Positions 7,739-16,371 of a DNA stretch of 64,000 nt are shown one piece after another. Position 1 is the first letter of the stretch; each line of letters opens with the position of its first letter. The notes beneath the pieces were generated by a model. That model saw only the letters and a list, made by a program, of their open reading frames with translations. It had not been told where the DNA came from and searched no databases. The DNA is from Bradyrhizobium sp. SK17 (GTDB lineage: Bacteria; Pseudomonadota; Alphaproteobacteria; Rhizobiales; Xanthobacteraceae). The stretch is from assembly GCF_002831585.1 (NCBI RefSeq), contig NZ_CP025113.1, positions 3,177,001-3,241,000 of the forward strand, given 5' to 3'. The position numbers and the translations under genes are program-made.

Positions 7739-8998
7739 ATGAACATGATGACCGGCGTCTCGCCATGGGAGCGGCTGATCCGGCCCGACCGGGTGCACGG
7801 ATCGCTCTACACCGACCCCGAAATCTTCGAGGCCGAGCTCAAGCACATCTGGTACCGGACCTGGGTCTATGTCGGCCATGAGAGCGAGGTGCCGAACGCC
7901 AACGACTACGTGGTCAAGTCGATCGGCCCGCAATCCGTCATCATGACCCGCGACGAGCAGGGCAAGGTCAATCTGCTGCTCAATCGCTGCTCGCATCGCG
8001 GCAACCAGGTCTGCTCGTTCGAGCGCGGCAATGCGCGCTCGTTCACCTGTCCATTCCACTCTTGGACCTTCGCCAATGACGGCCGGCTGGTCGGCTATGC
8101 CTTCCCCGACGGCTACGAGGGGCAGGACAAGGCGCAGCTCGCGCTCGGCCGGGTGACGCGCGTCGAGTCCTACCGCGGCTTCGTGTTCGGCTCGTTCGCG
8201 GCCGATGGTCCGACCCTGAAGGAGCATCTCGGCGGAGCCGCCGAGACCATCGATCGCCTGGTGCGCGCCTCGCCCGAGGGCGAGGTCGAGATCACGGCGG
8301 GCTTCCTCAAGCATCGCGTCAAGGCGAACTGGAAGTTCATCCTGGAGAACGAGTGCGACGGCTATCACCCGGCCTTCGTGCACACCTCGATCTTCGGCGT
8401 CGCCGACAGCATGATCGGCAAGCTCTATGGCGGCGCCTCGACCGCGCTGACCCGCGATTACGGCAACGGCCATACCGAGATCGATTTGCGGCCCGAGTTC
8501 CGCAAGCGCGATGCGCCGATGAGCTGGTTCGGCACCAGCGAGGAGCGGCTGCCGGACTATACGGCGCGGATGAAGGCGGCCTATGGCGATACCGCGGCGC
8601 GCGAGATCATGATCGACGGCACCCCGCATGTCATGATCTTCCCGAACCTGTTCATCGCCGAGATCCAGATGTTCGTGATCCAGCCGCTCGGCGTCGATGA
8701 CAGCGTGCAGCACGTCACCGCGCTGCAATTCAAGGGCGCGCCCGATCTGAACCGACGGTTGCGCCAGCAGACCATGGGCTCGGTCGGTCCGGCCGGCTTC
8801 CTGCTCGCGGACGATTCCGAGATGTATGAGCGCTGCCATCGCGGCGTGCTGGCGCGCAATCCGGAGTGGATATTTCTTGGCCGAGGCGAGAAGCGTCAGC
8901 GGCAGGATGAACTTGGTTTCACCGTCGGCCACGTCACCGACGAGGTGCCGTCGCGCGGCATCTGGAGCCATTACCGCAAGCTGATGGAGCCGGCCTGA
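7739..8998 (+). CDS. Rieske non-haem iron oxygenase, large (alpha) subunit
   Basis: This is the catalytic subunit of an aromatic-ring-hydroxylating type dioxygenase, 419 aa. The Rieske 2Fe-2S ligands are C84-x-H86 and C104-x-x-H107 (RCSHRG and TCPFHSW). The mononuclear iron site has H210 and H215 in GYHPAFVHTS, preceded by the bridging D207. The third ligand is probably in the LLADDSEM segment. The ATG at 7739 follows GAGGGAGA; the frame is open further upstream but reads through the operator. It is translationally coupled to the beta subunit (TGATG at 8996). No ferredoxin or reductase gene is present in the cluster, so electrons must come from partners encoded elsewhere. Substrate unknown. 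Confidence 0.93.
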   Translation: MNMMTGVSPWERLIRPDRVHGSLYTDPEIFEAELKHIWYRTWVYVGHESEVPNANDYVVKSIGPQSVIMTRDEQGKVNLLLNRCSHRGNQVCSFERGNARSFTCPFHSWTFANDGRLVGYAFPDGYEGQDKAQLALGRVTRVESYRGFVFGSFAADGPTLKEHLGGAAETIDRLVRASPEGEVEITAGFLKHRVKANWKFILENECDGYHPAFVHTSIFGVADSMIGKLYGGASTALTRDYGNGHTEIDLRPEFRKRDAPMSWFGTSEERLPDYTARMKAAYGDTAAREIMIDGTPHVMIFPNLFIAEIQMFVIQPLGVDDSVQHVTALQFKGAPDLNRRLRQQTMGSVGPAGFLLADDSEMYERCHRGVLARNPEWIFLGRGEKRQRQDELGFTVGHVTDEVPSRGIWSHYRKLMEPA

Positions 8999-9495
8999 TG
9001 CTGTCGCGCGAAAGCAGCGCCACCTTGATGAGCGCCATTACCGCCTTCCTCTATCGCGAGGCGCGGTTGCAGGACGAACATCAATACGAGGCCTGGGAAA
9101 AGCTCTGGACCGACGACGGCGTCTATTGGGTGCCGGCCAACGGCGCCGACATCGACCCGGAGCGGCAGATGTCGATCATCTACGACAACCGCTCGCGGAT
9201 CGCGCTGCGGGTCCGTCAATTGATGACCGGCAAGCACTTCACCCAGACGCCGCAATCGAATCTGCGCCGGCTGATCTCCAACATCGAATTGATGGACGAG
9301 CAGCCTGATGATGGCGACATCGCGGTCGCCAGCAACAGCCTGATCTTCGAGTCGAGTCTGCGCGACGACACGCTGTGGGCGGCGCGCAACGAATACCGGC
9401 TGCGTCACGTCGATGGCGAATTGCGGATGGCCCACAAGAAGGTCATTCTCGTCAACAACGACAAGGCGATCTACACGCTCTCGTTCCTGGTCTAG
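8998..9495 (+). CDS. Rieske oxygenase, small (beta) subunit
   Basis: This 165-aa protein has the SnoaL/NTF2-like fold of ring-hydroxylating dioxygenase beta subunits. Recognisable features are the helical start with FLYREARLQDEHQYEAWEKLWTD-type sequence, the YWVPANG strand and the C-terminal hydrophobic strand ending in TLSFLV. The length is normal for the family. The start overlaps the alpha subunit stop by one base, as usual for such pairs. The beta subunit has a structural role in the alpha3beta3 hexamer. Its presence argues for a true two-subunit dioxygenase, in contrast to the single-subunit KshA/demethylase kind. Confidence 0.9.
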   Translation: MLSRESSATLMSAITAFLYREARLQDEHQYEAWEKLWTDDGVYWVPANGADIDPERQMSIIYDNRSRIALRVRQLMTGKHFTQTPQSNLRRLISNIELMDEQPDDGDIAVASNSLIFESSLRDDTLWAARNEYRLRHVDGELRMAHKKVILVNNDKAIYTLSFLV

Positions 9496-9508
9496 GGAAG
9501 GTCTCGCC

Positions 9509-10303
9509 ATGATCGACAAGGGCCCCGTCCTGCTCGACATCACCGACGGCATCGCGCGGCTGCGGCTCAACCGGCCCGATGCCGCCAACGGCATGAGCGC
9601 CGAGCTCCTGAGCGCGCTGTGCGACGCCATCATGGTGTGCCACGGCCATCCGGATCTGCGCGTCGTGCTGCTGAGCGGCGAGGGCACCAATTTCTGCGCG
9701 GGCGGCGATGTCCGCGCCTTTGCTTCCAAGGGCGAGAAGCTGCCGGACTATATCCGCCAGGCGACCGCGTATCTGCAAAATGCGGTGACCGGATTGCTGC
9801 GGCTCGAGGCGCCGGTGATAGCATCGGTGCAGGGCTTTGCGGCCGGTGGCGGCGGCTTCGGCCTGGTTTGCGCCTCCGACATCGTGATCGCCGCGGAATC
9901 GGCAAAATTCCTCGCCGGCGCGACGCGGGTGGCGATGGCGCCGGATGCCGGCGTCTCCGTCACGCTGTCGCGGCTGGTCGGGTTGCGGCGGGCGATGTCG
10001 ATCCTGCTGACCAATCCGGTGATCCCGGCAGCCGAAGCGCTGCAAATGGGTATCGTCACCAAGGTCGTGCCCGATGCCGAACTCGCCGACGCATCGATGG
10101 CGCTGGCACGCGAGCTTGCCGCCGGTGCGCCGAAGGCGCTGGCGGCGACCAAGCGGCTGGTCTGGGCAGGCACCGGCACCAGCATCGAGCAATGCCTGTC
10201 GGAAGAGGCGCGTACGGTCGCGGAGCTCTCGGGCATGGCCGACGCCCGCGAAGGACTGGCGGCGGTGATCGAACGGCGCAAGCCCCTGTTCACGGGGCGC
10301 TGA
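9509..10303 (+). CDS. Enoyl-CoA hydratase/isomerase family protein
   Basis: Crotonase-fold protein of 264 aa, expected to hydrate, isomerise or cleave an enoyl-CoA in the cytoplasm. The oxyanion-hole segments are visible as NFCAGGDVRAF near residue 65 and the crotonase signature VQGFAAGGGGFGLVCASDIVIAAE around residues 105-128. The canonical second Glu of hydratases is not obvious in FLAGATRVAMAPDAG, where Asp is found, so an isomerase or other crotonase activity is possible. The ATG at 9509 lies 13 bases after the beta-subunit stop, with GGAAGG between. The next gene begins two bases after its stop. Confidence 0.88.
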   Translation: MIDKGPVLLDITDGIARLRLNRPDAANGMSAELLSALCDAIMVCHGHPDLRVVLLSGEGTNFCAGGDVRAFASKGEKLPDYIRQATAYLQNAVTGLLRLEAPVIASVQGFAAGGGGFGLVCASDIVIAAESAKFLAGATRVAMAPDAGVSVTLSRLVGLRRAMSILLTNPVIPAAEALQMGIVTKVVPDAELADASMALARELAAGAPKALAATKRLVWAGTGTSIEQCLSEEARTVAELSGMADAREGLAAVIERRKPLFTGR

Positions 10304-10304
10304 A

Positions 10305-11054
10305 ATGGCGACCTTGCCATTCGGGCGCCTCGACGGCCGCCGTGCCTTCGTCTCCGGCGGCGCGCGCGGCATTGGCGCTGCGATTGTCCGCAGCTTTGCC
10401 GGGGCGGGCGCCAGGGTCGTGATCGCCGATCTCGATGTGGCCGCGGCTTCCGAACTGGCGCGGGAAACTGGGGCCGGCGTCGCGGGGCTCGACGTCAGCG
10501 ATGCCACGGCGGTGCAGGCCGTGATGACGCAGGACGGCCCGTTCGACATCGTCGTCAACAATGCCGGCATCGATCAGCATGCCTTCTTCACCGACACCAG
10601 GGCCGACGATTGGGCGCGGCTGATCGCGGTCAATCTCACCTCGGTGCTGGCCTGCACCCATGCCGCGCTGCCGGCGATGCAGGCGGCGCGCTTCGGCCGC
10701 ATCATCAACGTCACCTCCGAAGCGGCGCGGCTCGGCTCCAAGGGCGGCGCGGTCTATTCCGCGGCCAAGGGCGGCGTGATCTCCTTCACCCGGAGCATCG
10801 CGCGGGAGAATGCGCGGTTTCGCATCACCGCGAACGCGATCGCGCCGGGCCCGATCCGCACGCCGATGCTGGAGCAGGCGGTCGCCAAGGGCGGTGACAA
10901 GATTCTGCAAGCGATGACCGGCGCGACGCTGCTCGGCCGCCTCGGCGAGCCGGAGGAGGTCGCGGCCGCCGCGCTGTTCCTGGCCTCCGACCAGGCGGCC
11001 TATATCACCGGCGAGACGCTCGGCGTGTCCGGCGGCATGGGCATCGGCGGTTGA
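10305..11054 (+). CDS. Short-chain dehydrogenase/reductase (SDR), 249 aa
   Basis: Classical SDR that oxidises or reduces an alcohol/ketone using NAD(P). It has the dinucleotide motif SGGARGIGAA near residue 18, an Asp after the second strand (VIADLD) favouring NAD(H), the NNAGID structural motif, the catalytic Ser in INVTSEAA and Tyr-x3-Lys in VYSAAKGG. The C-terminus VSGGMGIGG is typical. It starts two bases after the hydratase stop and is followed two bases later by the hydrolase, so it belongs to the Rieske operon. In a beta-oxidation-like sequence it would be the 3-hydroxyacyl-CoA dehydrogenase or act on the dihydrodiol product of the dioxygenase. Confidence 0.9.
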   Translation: MATLPFGRLDGRRAFVSGGARGIGAAIVRSFAGAGARVVIADLDVAAASELARETGAGVAGLDVSDATAVQAVMTQDGPFDIVVNNAGIDQHAFFTDTRADDWARLIAVNLTSVLACTHAALPAMQAARFGRIINVTSEAARLGSKGGAVYSAAKGGVISFTRSIARENARFRITANAIAPGPIRTPMLEQAVAKGGDKILQAMTGATLLGRLGEPEEVAAAALFLASDQAAYITGETLGVSGGMGIGG

Positions 11055-11055
11055 G

Positions 11056-11991
11056 ATGGCGAGCGTGGGCGACGATATCGCAATCGATCCTGTCGAACGT
11101 GCGATCGAGCGCATGCGTGCGATCTATCGGAACTGGACCCGCGAAACCACCGTGGCGCAGATGCGCAGCGACTGGGATGCCGCCTTTGCCGGCTGCTCGG
11201 TGCCCGTGACGTGCCAGCCGGTCTCGGCCGGCGGCGTCGGTGGCGAATGGATCGTGCCGGCCAACGCGCCGCGCGACAAGGCGATCCTTTATTTTCACGG
11301 CGGCGGCTTCCGCATCGGCTCGGTCGCCTCGCATCGCGACCTGATCGCGCGCATCGCCGATGCATCCGGCTGCCGCGTGCTCGCGATCGACTATCGGCTT
11401 GCGCCGGAGCATCGCTTCCCGGCCGCGCTCGATGATGCGCTGATCGCCTACCGATATCTGCGTGACCGAGGATTGCGTGCGGCGGATATCGCCTTCGTCG
11501 GGGACTCCGCCGGTGGCAATCTCGTGCTCGCTGCGATGCTGGCGGCACGCGAGCGTGGCTGGCCGCTCCCCGCCGCCGGCGCGCTGATGTCGCCCTGGAC
11601 CGATCTGGCCGCGACGGGCGCGAGCTATGAGAGCAGGGCCGAGGCCGATCCGATCCACCAGCGCGCGATGATCCTGGCGCTGGCGAAGAATTATCTCGGC
11701 AAGGATGGCGATCCCCGCGATCCGCTCGCCTCGCCGCTCTATGCCGATCTTGCCGGTCTGCCGCCGCTGCTGGTGCAGGCAGGCGACCGCGAAACCGTCC
11801 GAGACGATGCAGTGGGCCTCGCTGCGCGCGCCGAGGCCGTCGGCGTCGAGGTTGAGCTACAGGTCTGGGACGGCATGATCCACGTGTTCCAGCTATTCCC
11901 GGAGATTCCGCAGGCGCAAGAGGCGATCGCATCGCTGGCGAAATTCCTGCGCAACCATCTTCACATCGGCCATGAGAGGGCGCCACAATGA
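11056..11991 (+). CDS. Alpha/beta hydrolase, hormone-sensitive-lipase family
   Basis: Predicted carboxylesterase/lipase of 311 aa. The family oxyanion motif HGGGF is present after YF, the nucleophile Ser sits in GDSAGGN, and the remaining triad members are likely Asp in QAGDRETVRDD and His in GMIHVFQLF. A short amphipathic cap-like N-terminus precedes the core. It overlaps the acyl-CoA dehydrogenase start by four bases (ATGA at 11988). There is no signal peptide, so it acts in the cytoplasm, probably opening an ester or lactone intermediate or the incoming substrate. Confidence 0.92.
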   Translation: MASVGDDIAIDPVERAIERMRAIYRNWTRETTVAQMRSDWDAAFAGCSVPVTCQPVSAGGVGGEWIVPANAPRDKAILYFHGGGFRIGSVASHRDLIARIADASGCRVLAIDYRLAPEHRFPAALDDALIAYRYLRDRGLRAADIAFVGDSAGGNLVLAAMLAARERGWPLPAAGALMSPWTDLAATGASYESRAEADPIHQRAMILALAKNYLGKDGDPRDPLASPLYADLAGLPPLLVQAGDRETVRDDAVGLAARAEAVGVEVELQVWDGMIHVFQLFPEIPQAQEAIASLAKFLRNHLHIGHERAPQ

Positions 11992-13180
11992 ACGTCATGA
12001 CGTCGGACCCGCGCCAGCTGACTGAGACCGAATTCCATTTCTCGGAGCCGCCCAACCTGCCCGAGGAGTTGCGCATGCTGCGCGACCAGGTCCGCCGCTT
12101 CGTCGAGAAGGAAGTGGTGCCGCATGCCGAGGCGTGGGAGCGTGACGGCAAGATCCCGCGCGAGATCTATCGCCGCATGGGCGCGCTCGGCTTCCTCGGC
12201 ATGCGCCATGCGGCCGAATATGGCGGCACCGACATGGGGCCGTTGGCCTCGATGGTGTTCGCGGAGGAGCTCGGACGCTCGAGCTTCGGCGGCTTCACCT
12301 CGTCGATCCTCGTGCACACCGACATGTCGGCGGTTCACATCTCGTTGCGCGGCACGCCGGAGCAGAAGCAGAAATACTTGCCCGCGATCATCCGCGGCGA
12401 GACGGTCTGCTCGATCGCGGTGACCGAGCCTGACGCCGGCTCGGATGTGGCCGGCCTGAAGACACGTGCGCGGCGCGACGGCGATCATTGGGTGATCAAC
12501 GGCGCCAAGATGTTCATCACCAACGCGGTCTATGGCGACATCCTGATCGTCGCCGCGCGCACCGACCCGCATGCCAAGGGCAGCCGCGGCATTTCGCTGT
12601 TCATCGTGGAACGCAACTCGCCGGGCATCACGGCGACCAAGCTCGACAAGCATGGCTGGCTCTGCTCGGACACCGCCGAGCTCGGCTTCCAGGACGTGCG
12701 CGTGCCGGCGGAGAATCTGCTCGGCGAGGAGAACAAGGGCTTCTATGGCATCATGGAGACCTTTCAAAACGAGCGGATCTGCATCGGCGGCATCTGCGCC
12801 GGCGAGTCGGCCAAGGCGATCGAACTCACGACGAACTATGTGAAGACGCGGCAGGCATTCGGGGGCCGCTCTGGAACCAGCAGGGCGTCCGGATGAAGCT
12901 CGCCCAGCTCGCCGCGAAGGCGGCTGCCGCACGGGCGCTGGCCTATCAGGCCGCCGAGCTCGCGGCGGCCGGGAAGGAATGTCTGCGCGAGGTGTCGATG
13001 GTGAAGGCGCTGTCGCCCGAGGTGCTGCACGAGGTGGTGCATGGCTGCTTGCAGCTACATGGTGGCTCGGGTTTCATGCGCGGCACGCCGATCGAGCGCA
13101 TGGTGCGCGATGCCCGCGTGCTGACGATCGGCGGCGGTGCCACCGAGGTGATGCTGGAGGAAGTCGCGAAGCGGATGTGA
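11988..13180 (+). pseudogene. Acyl-CoA dehydrogenase interrupted by a single-base frameshift
   Basis: The first frame (11988-12896) encodes 302 residues of an acyl-CoA dehydrogenase: PEELRMLRDQVRRFVEKEV, the EPDAGSDVAGL signature and the middle beta-domain. It then ends in an unrelated tail after QAFG. The rest of the protein continues in the +1 frame (GPLWNQQGVRMK to 13180), including LHGGSGFMRGTPIER and IGGGATEVM. The switch falls in a run of five G at 12861-12865; six bases there would restore FGRPLWNQQ and a normal 397-aa enzyme. All other sequence is intact, so this is either a very recent mutation, a sequencing/assembly error in a homopolymer, or programmed slippage. The family introduces an alpha-beta double bond in acyl-CoA using FAD and ETF. 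Confidence 0.85.
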
Positions 13181-13195
13181 GAGCGGTGCGCTTTG

Positions 13196-13350
13196 TTACC
13201 TCGCCCCGCTTGCGGGGAGAGGTCGGATCGCATCGCAGATGAGATCCGGGTGAGGGGGAGTCTCCGCGAGTGCCTCTATCGCCGTGTATACCGAACCAGC
13301 CCCTTACCCCAACCCTCTCCCCGTAAGAACGGGGCGAGGAAGCGCACGTC
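13196..13350. repeat. Dispersed palindromic repeat, copy 1
   Basis: The segment starts with CCTCGCCCCGCTTGCGGGGAGAGG and ends with CTCTCCCC-GTAAGAA-CGGGGCGAGG, so both ends can fold into G/C hairpins and the two ends are also inverted relative to each other. The motif GGGTGAGGGGGAGTCTCCGC inside also occurs in the inverted copy at 46900-47046. It fills the gap between two convergent operons, a usual place for REP-like elements in Bradyrhizobium, and may also end transcription from both sides. Confidence 0.75.
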
Positions 13351-13363
13351 AGTCGCGGCAACC

Positions 13364-14125
13364 TTACTTTGCGCCGTTCGAGGAGGTTGCCGATTTGCCC
13401 TGGCCGACCGCCCGCGCAGCGATCCCCGGCTTCAACCGCCAGTCCTCGCCGAAATCCGCCAACGGATGGAAGAACAGCGGTTCGGTGGTCTCGAGCTGCC
13501 GCAGCCGCTCGGCGTAGTCGTCGAAGTAGCGATGGCGCGTGGCTTCGTCGACGAAATTCACCGAGTACGACACGAAGGGCGGCAGCACCTTGCAGCCGGC
13601 ATAGGCCAGCATGCCGTTCTGGATCGGCCACAGCACCACGTCGAGCGCGCCGACCAGCCCGTCGGGCGCGCACATGCCGGGATAGGCGGCGGTCGAGGTC
13701 ACGACCATCGCCCGGCGCCCGGCGAGGCCACCGGTGTCGTAGCGGCGGCCGCTGCCATAGACCGCACCATTGACGAACACGCGATCGATCCAGCCCTTCA
13801 TGATGGCGGGGACGGAGAACCACCACAGTGGAAATTGCAGGATCAGGGCGTCGCACCACAATAGCTTCTCGATCTCGGCCGTGATATCGGCGCTGAGCGT
13901 GCCCTGTTGCAGATTGTATTTCTGCTCGCGGTCATATTGCAGCCGGTCGGGAAACCGCCGCTCGCCGAAGTCTGCATCAGTCGCCACCGGATTGAAGCCC
14001 ATGGCGTAGAGATCGGAGATCCTGACCGTATGCCCGAGCGCGGTGAGCTCCGCCACCGACCGCGCCAGCAATGCGCTGTTGAACGACTGCGCCTCCTGAT
14101 GGGCAAAGACGATCAGGACCTTCAT
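13364..14125 (-). CDS. NAD(P)H dehydrogenase (quinone)/flavodoxin-like oxidoreductase
   Basis: Flavodoxin-fold protein of 253 aa, like the NQO1/MdaB/KefF group that reduces quinones or similar acceptors with NAD(P)H. The N-terminal strand and flavin-phosphate loop read VLIVFAHQEAQSFN. The middle has the family's LQFPLWWFSVPAIMKGWIDRVF around residues 95-116, and a TSTAAYPG loop follows. It is the last gene of the leftward operon that begins at 22136, with only 5 bases to the binding protein gene. It may recycle electrons from the FAD-dependent enzymes of the cluster. No signal peptide is visible. Confidence 0.85.
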   Translation of the reverse strand: MKVLIVFAHQEAQSFNSALLARSVAELTALGHTVRISDLYAMGFNPVATDADFGERRFPDRLQYDREQKYNLQQGTLSADITAEIEKLLWCDALILQFPLWWFSVPAIMKGWIDRVFVNGAVYGSGRRYDTGGLAGRRAMVVTSTAAYPGMCAPDGLVGALDVVLWPIQNGMLAYAGCKVLPPFVSYSVNFVDEATRHRYFDDYAERLRQLETTEPLFFHPLADFGEDWRLKPGIAARAVGQGKSATSSNGAK

Positions 14126-14130
14126 CGCCC

Positions 14131-15291
14131 TCAGTCCACCGGCTTGAAGCTGAGCGTGGCCGTGTCGGCCTGCATGATCTGCAGCCTCTGGTTGGAGAAG
14201 CGGACGCCGGGGCCGAAGCTGATCGGCGCCATCACCCCGGTCTCGACATTCCTGGTCTTCTCCAGCTCCGAGATGGTGCAGGCCCAGGTCGGCTGCTTCC
14301 CGCAGCGCTCGATTGCCGCGATCAACACCTTGGCCGCGGCATAGCCGGTCATGGTGTAGCGGTTGATGCCCTTGAACTCGGCTTCCGACACCAGGGGCTT
14401 GGCCTTCTCCAGGAACGCCTTGCCGGCCGGGCTCGCGAACGGCTCGACATAGTCGACCGCATAGATGCCGTCGCCGGCCGGGCCCATCAGCTTCAGCACC
14501 GGCTCGACGCGGCCGGGCCAGAAGATGCCGGTCGCCGGCTTGATGCCGAGCTTCTCGATCTCCTTCATCATCGCGATGTTCTCGGCGATGATGCCGCCGG
14601 CCAGGAACACCTCGGCGCCGGACTCCTTGAGTTGCAGCATGTCGGACGAGAAGTCCTGCTGGCCCTTCTTGTAGTTGCCGCTGTAGACGACGTTGAGCTT
14701 CTTGGCCTTGACCACGCTATCGAAGCCGTCGCGCACGGCGATGCCGTAGTCGTCGTCCTGGGTGATCAGGCCCCATTTCTTGCCCGGGTTCTTGTCGGCG
14801 AGGAAGTTGACGAGGTGAACGATGCCCTCCTCGTAGGATTGTCCGACCACGAACACGTTCTTGCGCGGCGGCTCCCACAGGTGCTTGACCGGCGCGACGT
14901 CGATCACGGTCGGGATGCCCGACTTCTCCAGCACCGGCATCACGGCGATCGATTGGCCCGAGCCGGAGATGCCGATCATCGCGAACACCTTGTCGACGTC
15001 GATCACCTTCTTGACGCCCTGGATGGTGCGCGCGGTGACGTAGCCGTCGTCCTCCAGCACATATTTGATCTTGCGGCCGTTGATGCCGCCGGCGGCGTTG
15101 GCCTCCGCGATCGCGATTCTGTGGCCGAGCGAGGCCGCGACGCCGAGCAAGGCGGGCGGGCCGGTCAGCGGCTCGACGTCGCCGATCAGGATCTCGGTGT
15201 CGGTGATGCCGGGATCGGCGGCACGCGCCGGGCCGGCGACGAGACAGGCGGTGGTGAGCAGCAGCGAGGCTGCCGCCAGATGTTTGATCAT
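14131..15291 (-). CDS. ABC transporter periplasmic substrate-binding protein (LivK family)
   Basis: Peripla_BP_6 protein of 386 aa. It has a clear signal peptide (LAAASLLLTTACLVAGPARA) and a mature start DPGITDTEILIGD. NAAGGINGRKIKYV and the two-lobe pattern with YTMTGYAAAKVLI near the C-terminus fit the family. The start has a near-perfect ribosome binding site (GAGGAGGAGACC before ATG). It is encoded directly behind the LivM and LivH permeases on the same transcript and is therefore the cognate binding protein of that transporter. Closest relatives usually bind branched-chain amino acids, amides, urea or aromatic acids; acyl-CoA ligase neighbours make an organic acid likely here. Confidence 0.92.
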   Translation of the reverse strand: MIKHLAAASLLLTTACLVAGPARAADPGITDTEILIGDVEPLTGPPALLGVAASLGHRIAIAEANAAGGINGRKIKYVLEDDGYVTARTIQGVKKVIDVDKVFAMIGISGSGQSIAVMPVLEKSGIPTVIDVAPVKHLWEPPRKNVFVVGQSYEEGIVHLVNFLADKNPGKKWGLITQDDDYGIAVRDGFDSVVKAKKLNVVYSGNYKKGQQDFSSDMLQLKESGAEVFLAGGIIAENIAMMKEIEKLGIKPATGIFWPGRVEPVLKLMGPAGDGIYAVDYVEPFASPAGKAFLEKAKPLVSEAEFKGINRYTMTGYAAAKVLIAAIERCGKQPTWACTISELEKTRNVETGVMAPISFGPGVRFSNQRLQIMQADTATLSFKPVD

Positions 15292-15324
15292 GGTCTCCTC
15301 CTCATGGTGTCGTGTCTTTTCTTG

Positions 15325-16371
15325 TTAGTAACGCAGCGGCCAGTGCACCCAGGCCCGCTTGATGTCGTGCCAGGCGCCGACCAGCCCCCTCGGCTGGAAG
15401 CGCAGGAACAGGATGATGACGAGGCCGTAGAGCATGCTCTTCAGCTCCTGCGCGCCAGTCGTGAACGTTGCGTCCATCTGCGCGCTGAACAGGCTGAAGA
15501 CGAGCCTGGTCGCCTCCGGCAGCAGCACGATCAGGACGGTGCCGAGCACCGCGCCGAGCGCCGAGCCGAGCCCGCCGACGATCAGGATCGCCAGTGCCTC
15601 GATCGAGAGCAGGAACGGAAAGCCCTCGACACTGACGAACGACAGATAGATGCCATACAGCGCGCCGGCGATGCCGGTGATGAAGGCCGAGGTGACGAAG
15701 GCGAACAGCTTGTAGGCATGCAGGTTGATGCCCATGACGCGGGCCGCGGTGTCGTTGTCCCTGATCGCAACGAAGGCGCGGCCGACCCGGCTGCGGCGGA
15801 TGTTGAGGGTGGCGAGCAGCGTCAGCGCCGCGATGGTAAGGCAGAGATAAGTGAAGGCGGCGTCGCCATCGAAGTTGATGCCGAGGATCTCGGGCCGCTG
15901 CACCTGGATGCCGCGGGCGCCATTGGTGAGCCAGCGCATCTCCAGGATCACGGTGTTGATGATGAAGGAGAAGGCGAGCGTGGTGATGGCGAGATACAGC
16001 CCCTTCAGCCGCAGCGACGGCGCACCCACGATCAGGCTCGCCAGCGCCGGCACCACGCCGGCGCCGAGGAAGCCGACCAGCGGCGGCATCTGATATTTCG
16101 ACACCAGCACCGCATAGGCATAGGCGCCGGTGACGAGGAAGCCGACATGGCCGAGCGAGATCAGGCCGGTGTAGCCGGTCAGGATGTTGAGCCCGAGCGC
16201 GCCGGTCACCGTGATCAGGATGATCATCAGGAACGACAGCGCGTAGGAGTTCAGCAGGTAAGGTGCCACGATCAGCGCCAGCAGCAGCACCGCGGACCAC
16301 AGCCACACCGGCGGGGAATCGATCAGCGCAACCAGTTCGCCATAAGTCTGCTTGTAGTCGCCGGTCCGCAT
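15325..16371 (-). CDS. livM: Branched-chain-type ABC transporter permease, LivM
   Basis: Integral membrane permease of 348 aa. Multiple hydrophobic segments are evident from VWLWSAVLLLALIVAPYLL onward, with the LivM hallmarks LNILTGYTGLISLGHVGFL and the EAA-like AIRDNDTAARVMGINLHAYKLFAF that docks the ATPases. The ATG at 16371 overlaps the LivH stop (TGATG), which fixes the start; a longer open frame upstream is only the shadow of livH. It pairs with LivH to form the channel of the importer. The C-terminal tail FLRFQPRGLVGAWHDIKRAW is the usual end of this family. Confidence 0.94.
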   Translation of the reverse strand: MRTGDYKQTYGELVALIDSPPVWLWSAVLLLALIVAPYLLNSYALSFLMIILITVTGALGLNILTGYTGLISLGHVGFLVTGAYAYAVLVSKYQMPPLVGFLGAGVVPALASLIVGAPSLRLKGLYLAITTLAFSFIINTVILEMRWLTNGARGIQVQRPEILGINFDGDAAFTYLCLTIAALTLLATLNIRRSRVGRAFVAIRDNDTAARVMGINLHAYKLFAFVTSAFITGIAGALYGIYLSFVSVEGFPFLLSIEALAILIVGGLGSALGAVLGTVLIVLLPEATRLVFSLFSAQMDATFTTGAQELKSMLYGLVIILFLRFQPRGLVGAWHDIKRAWVHWPLRY

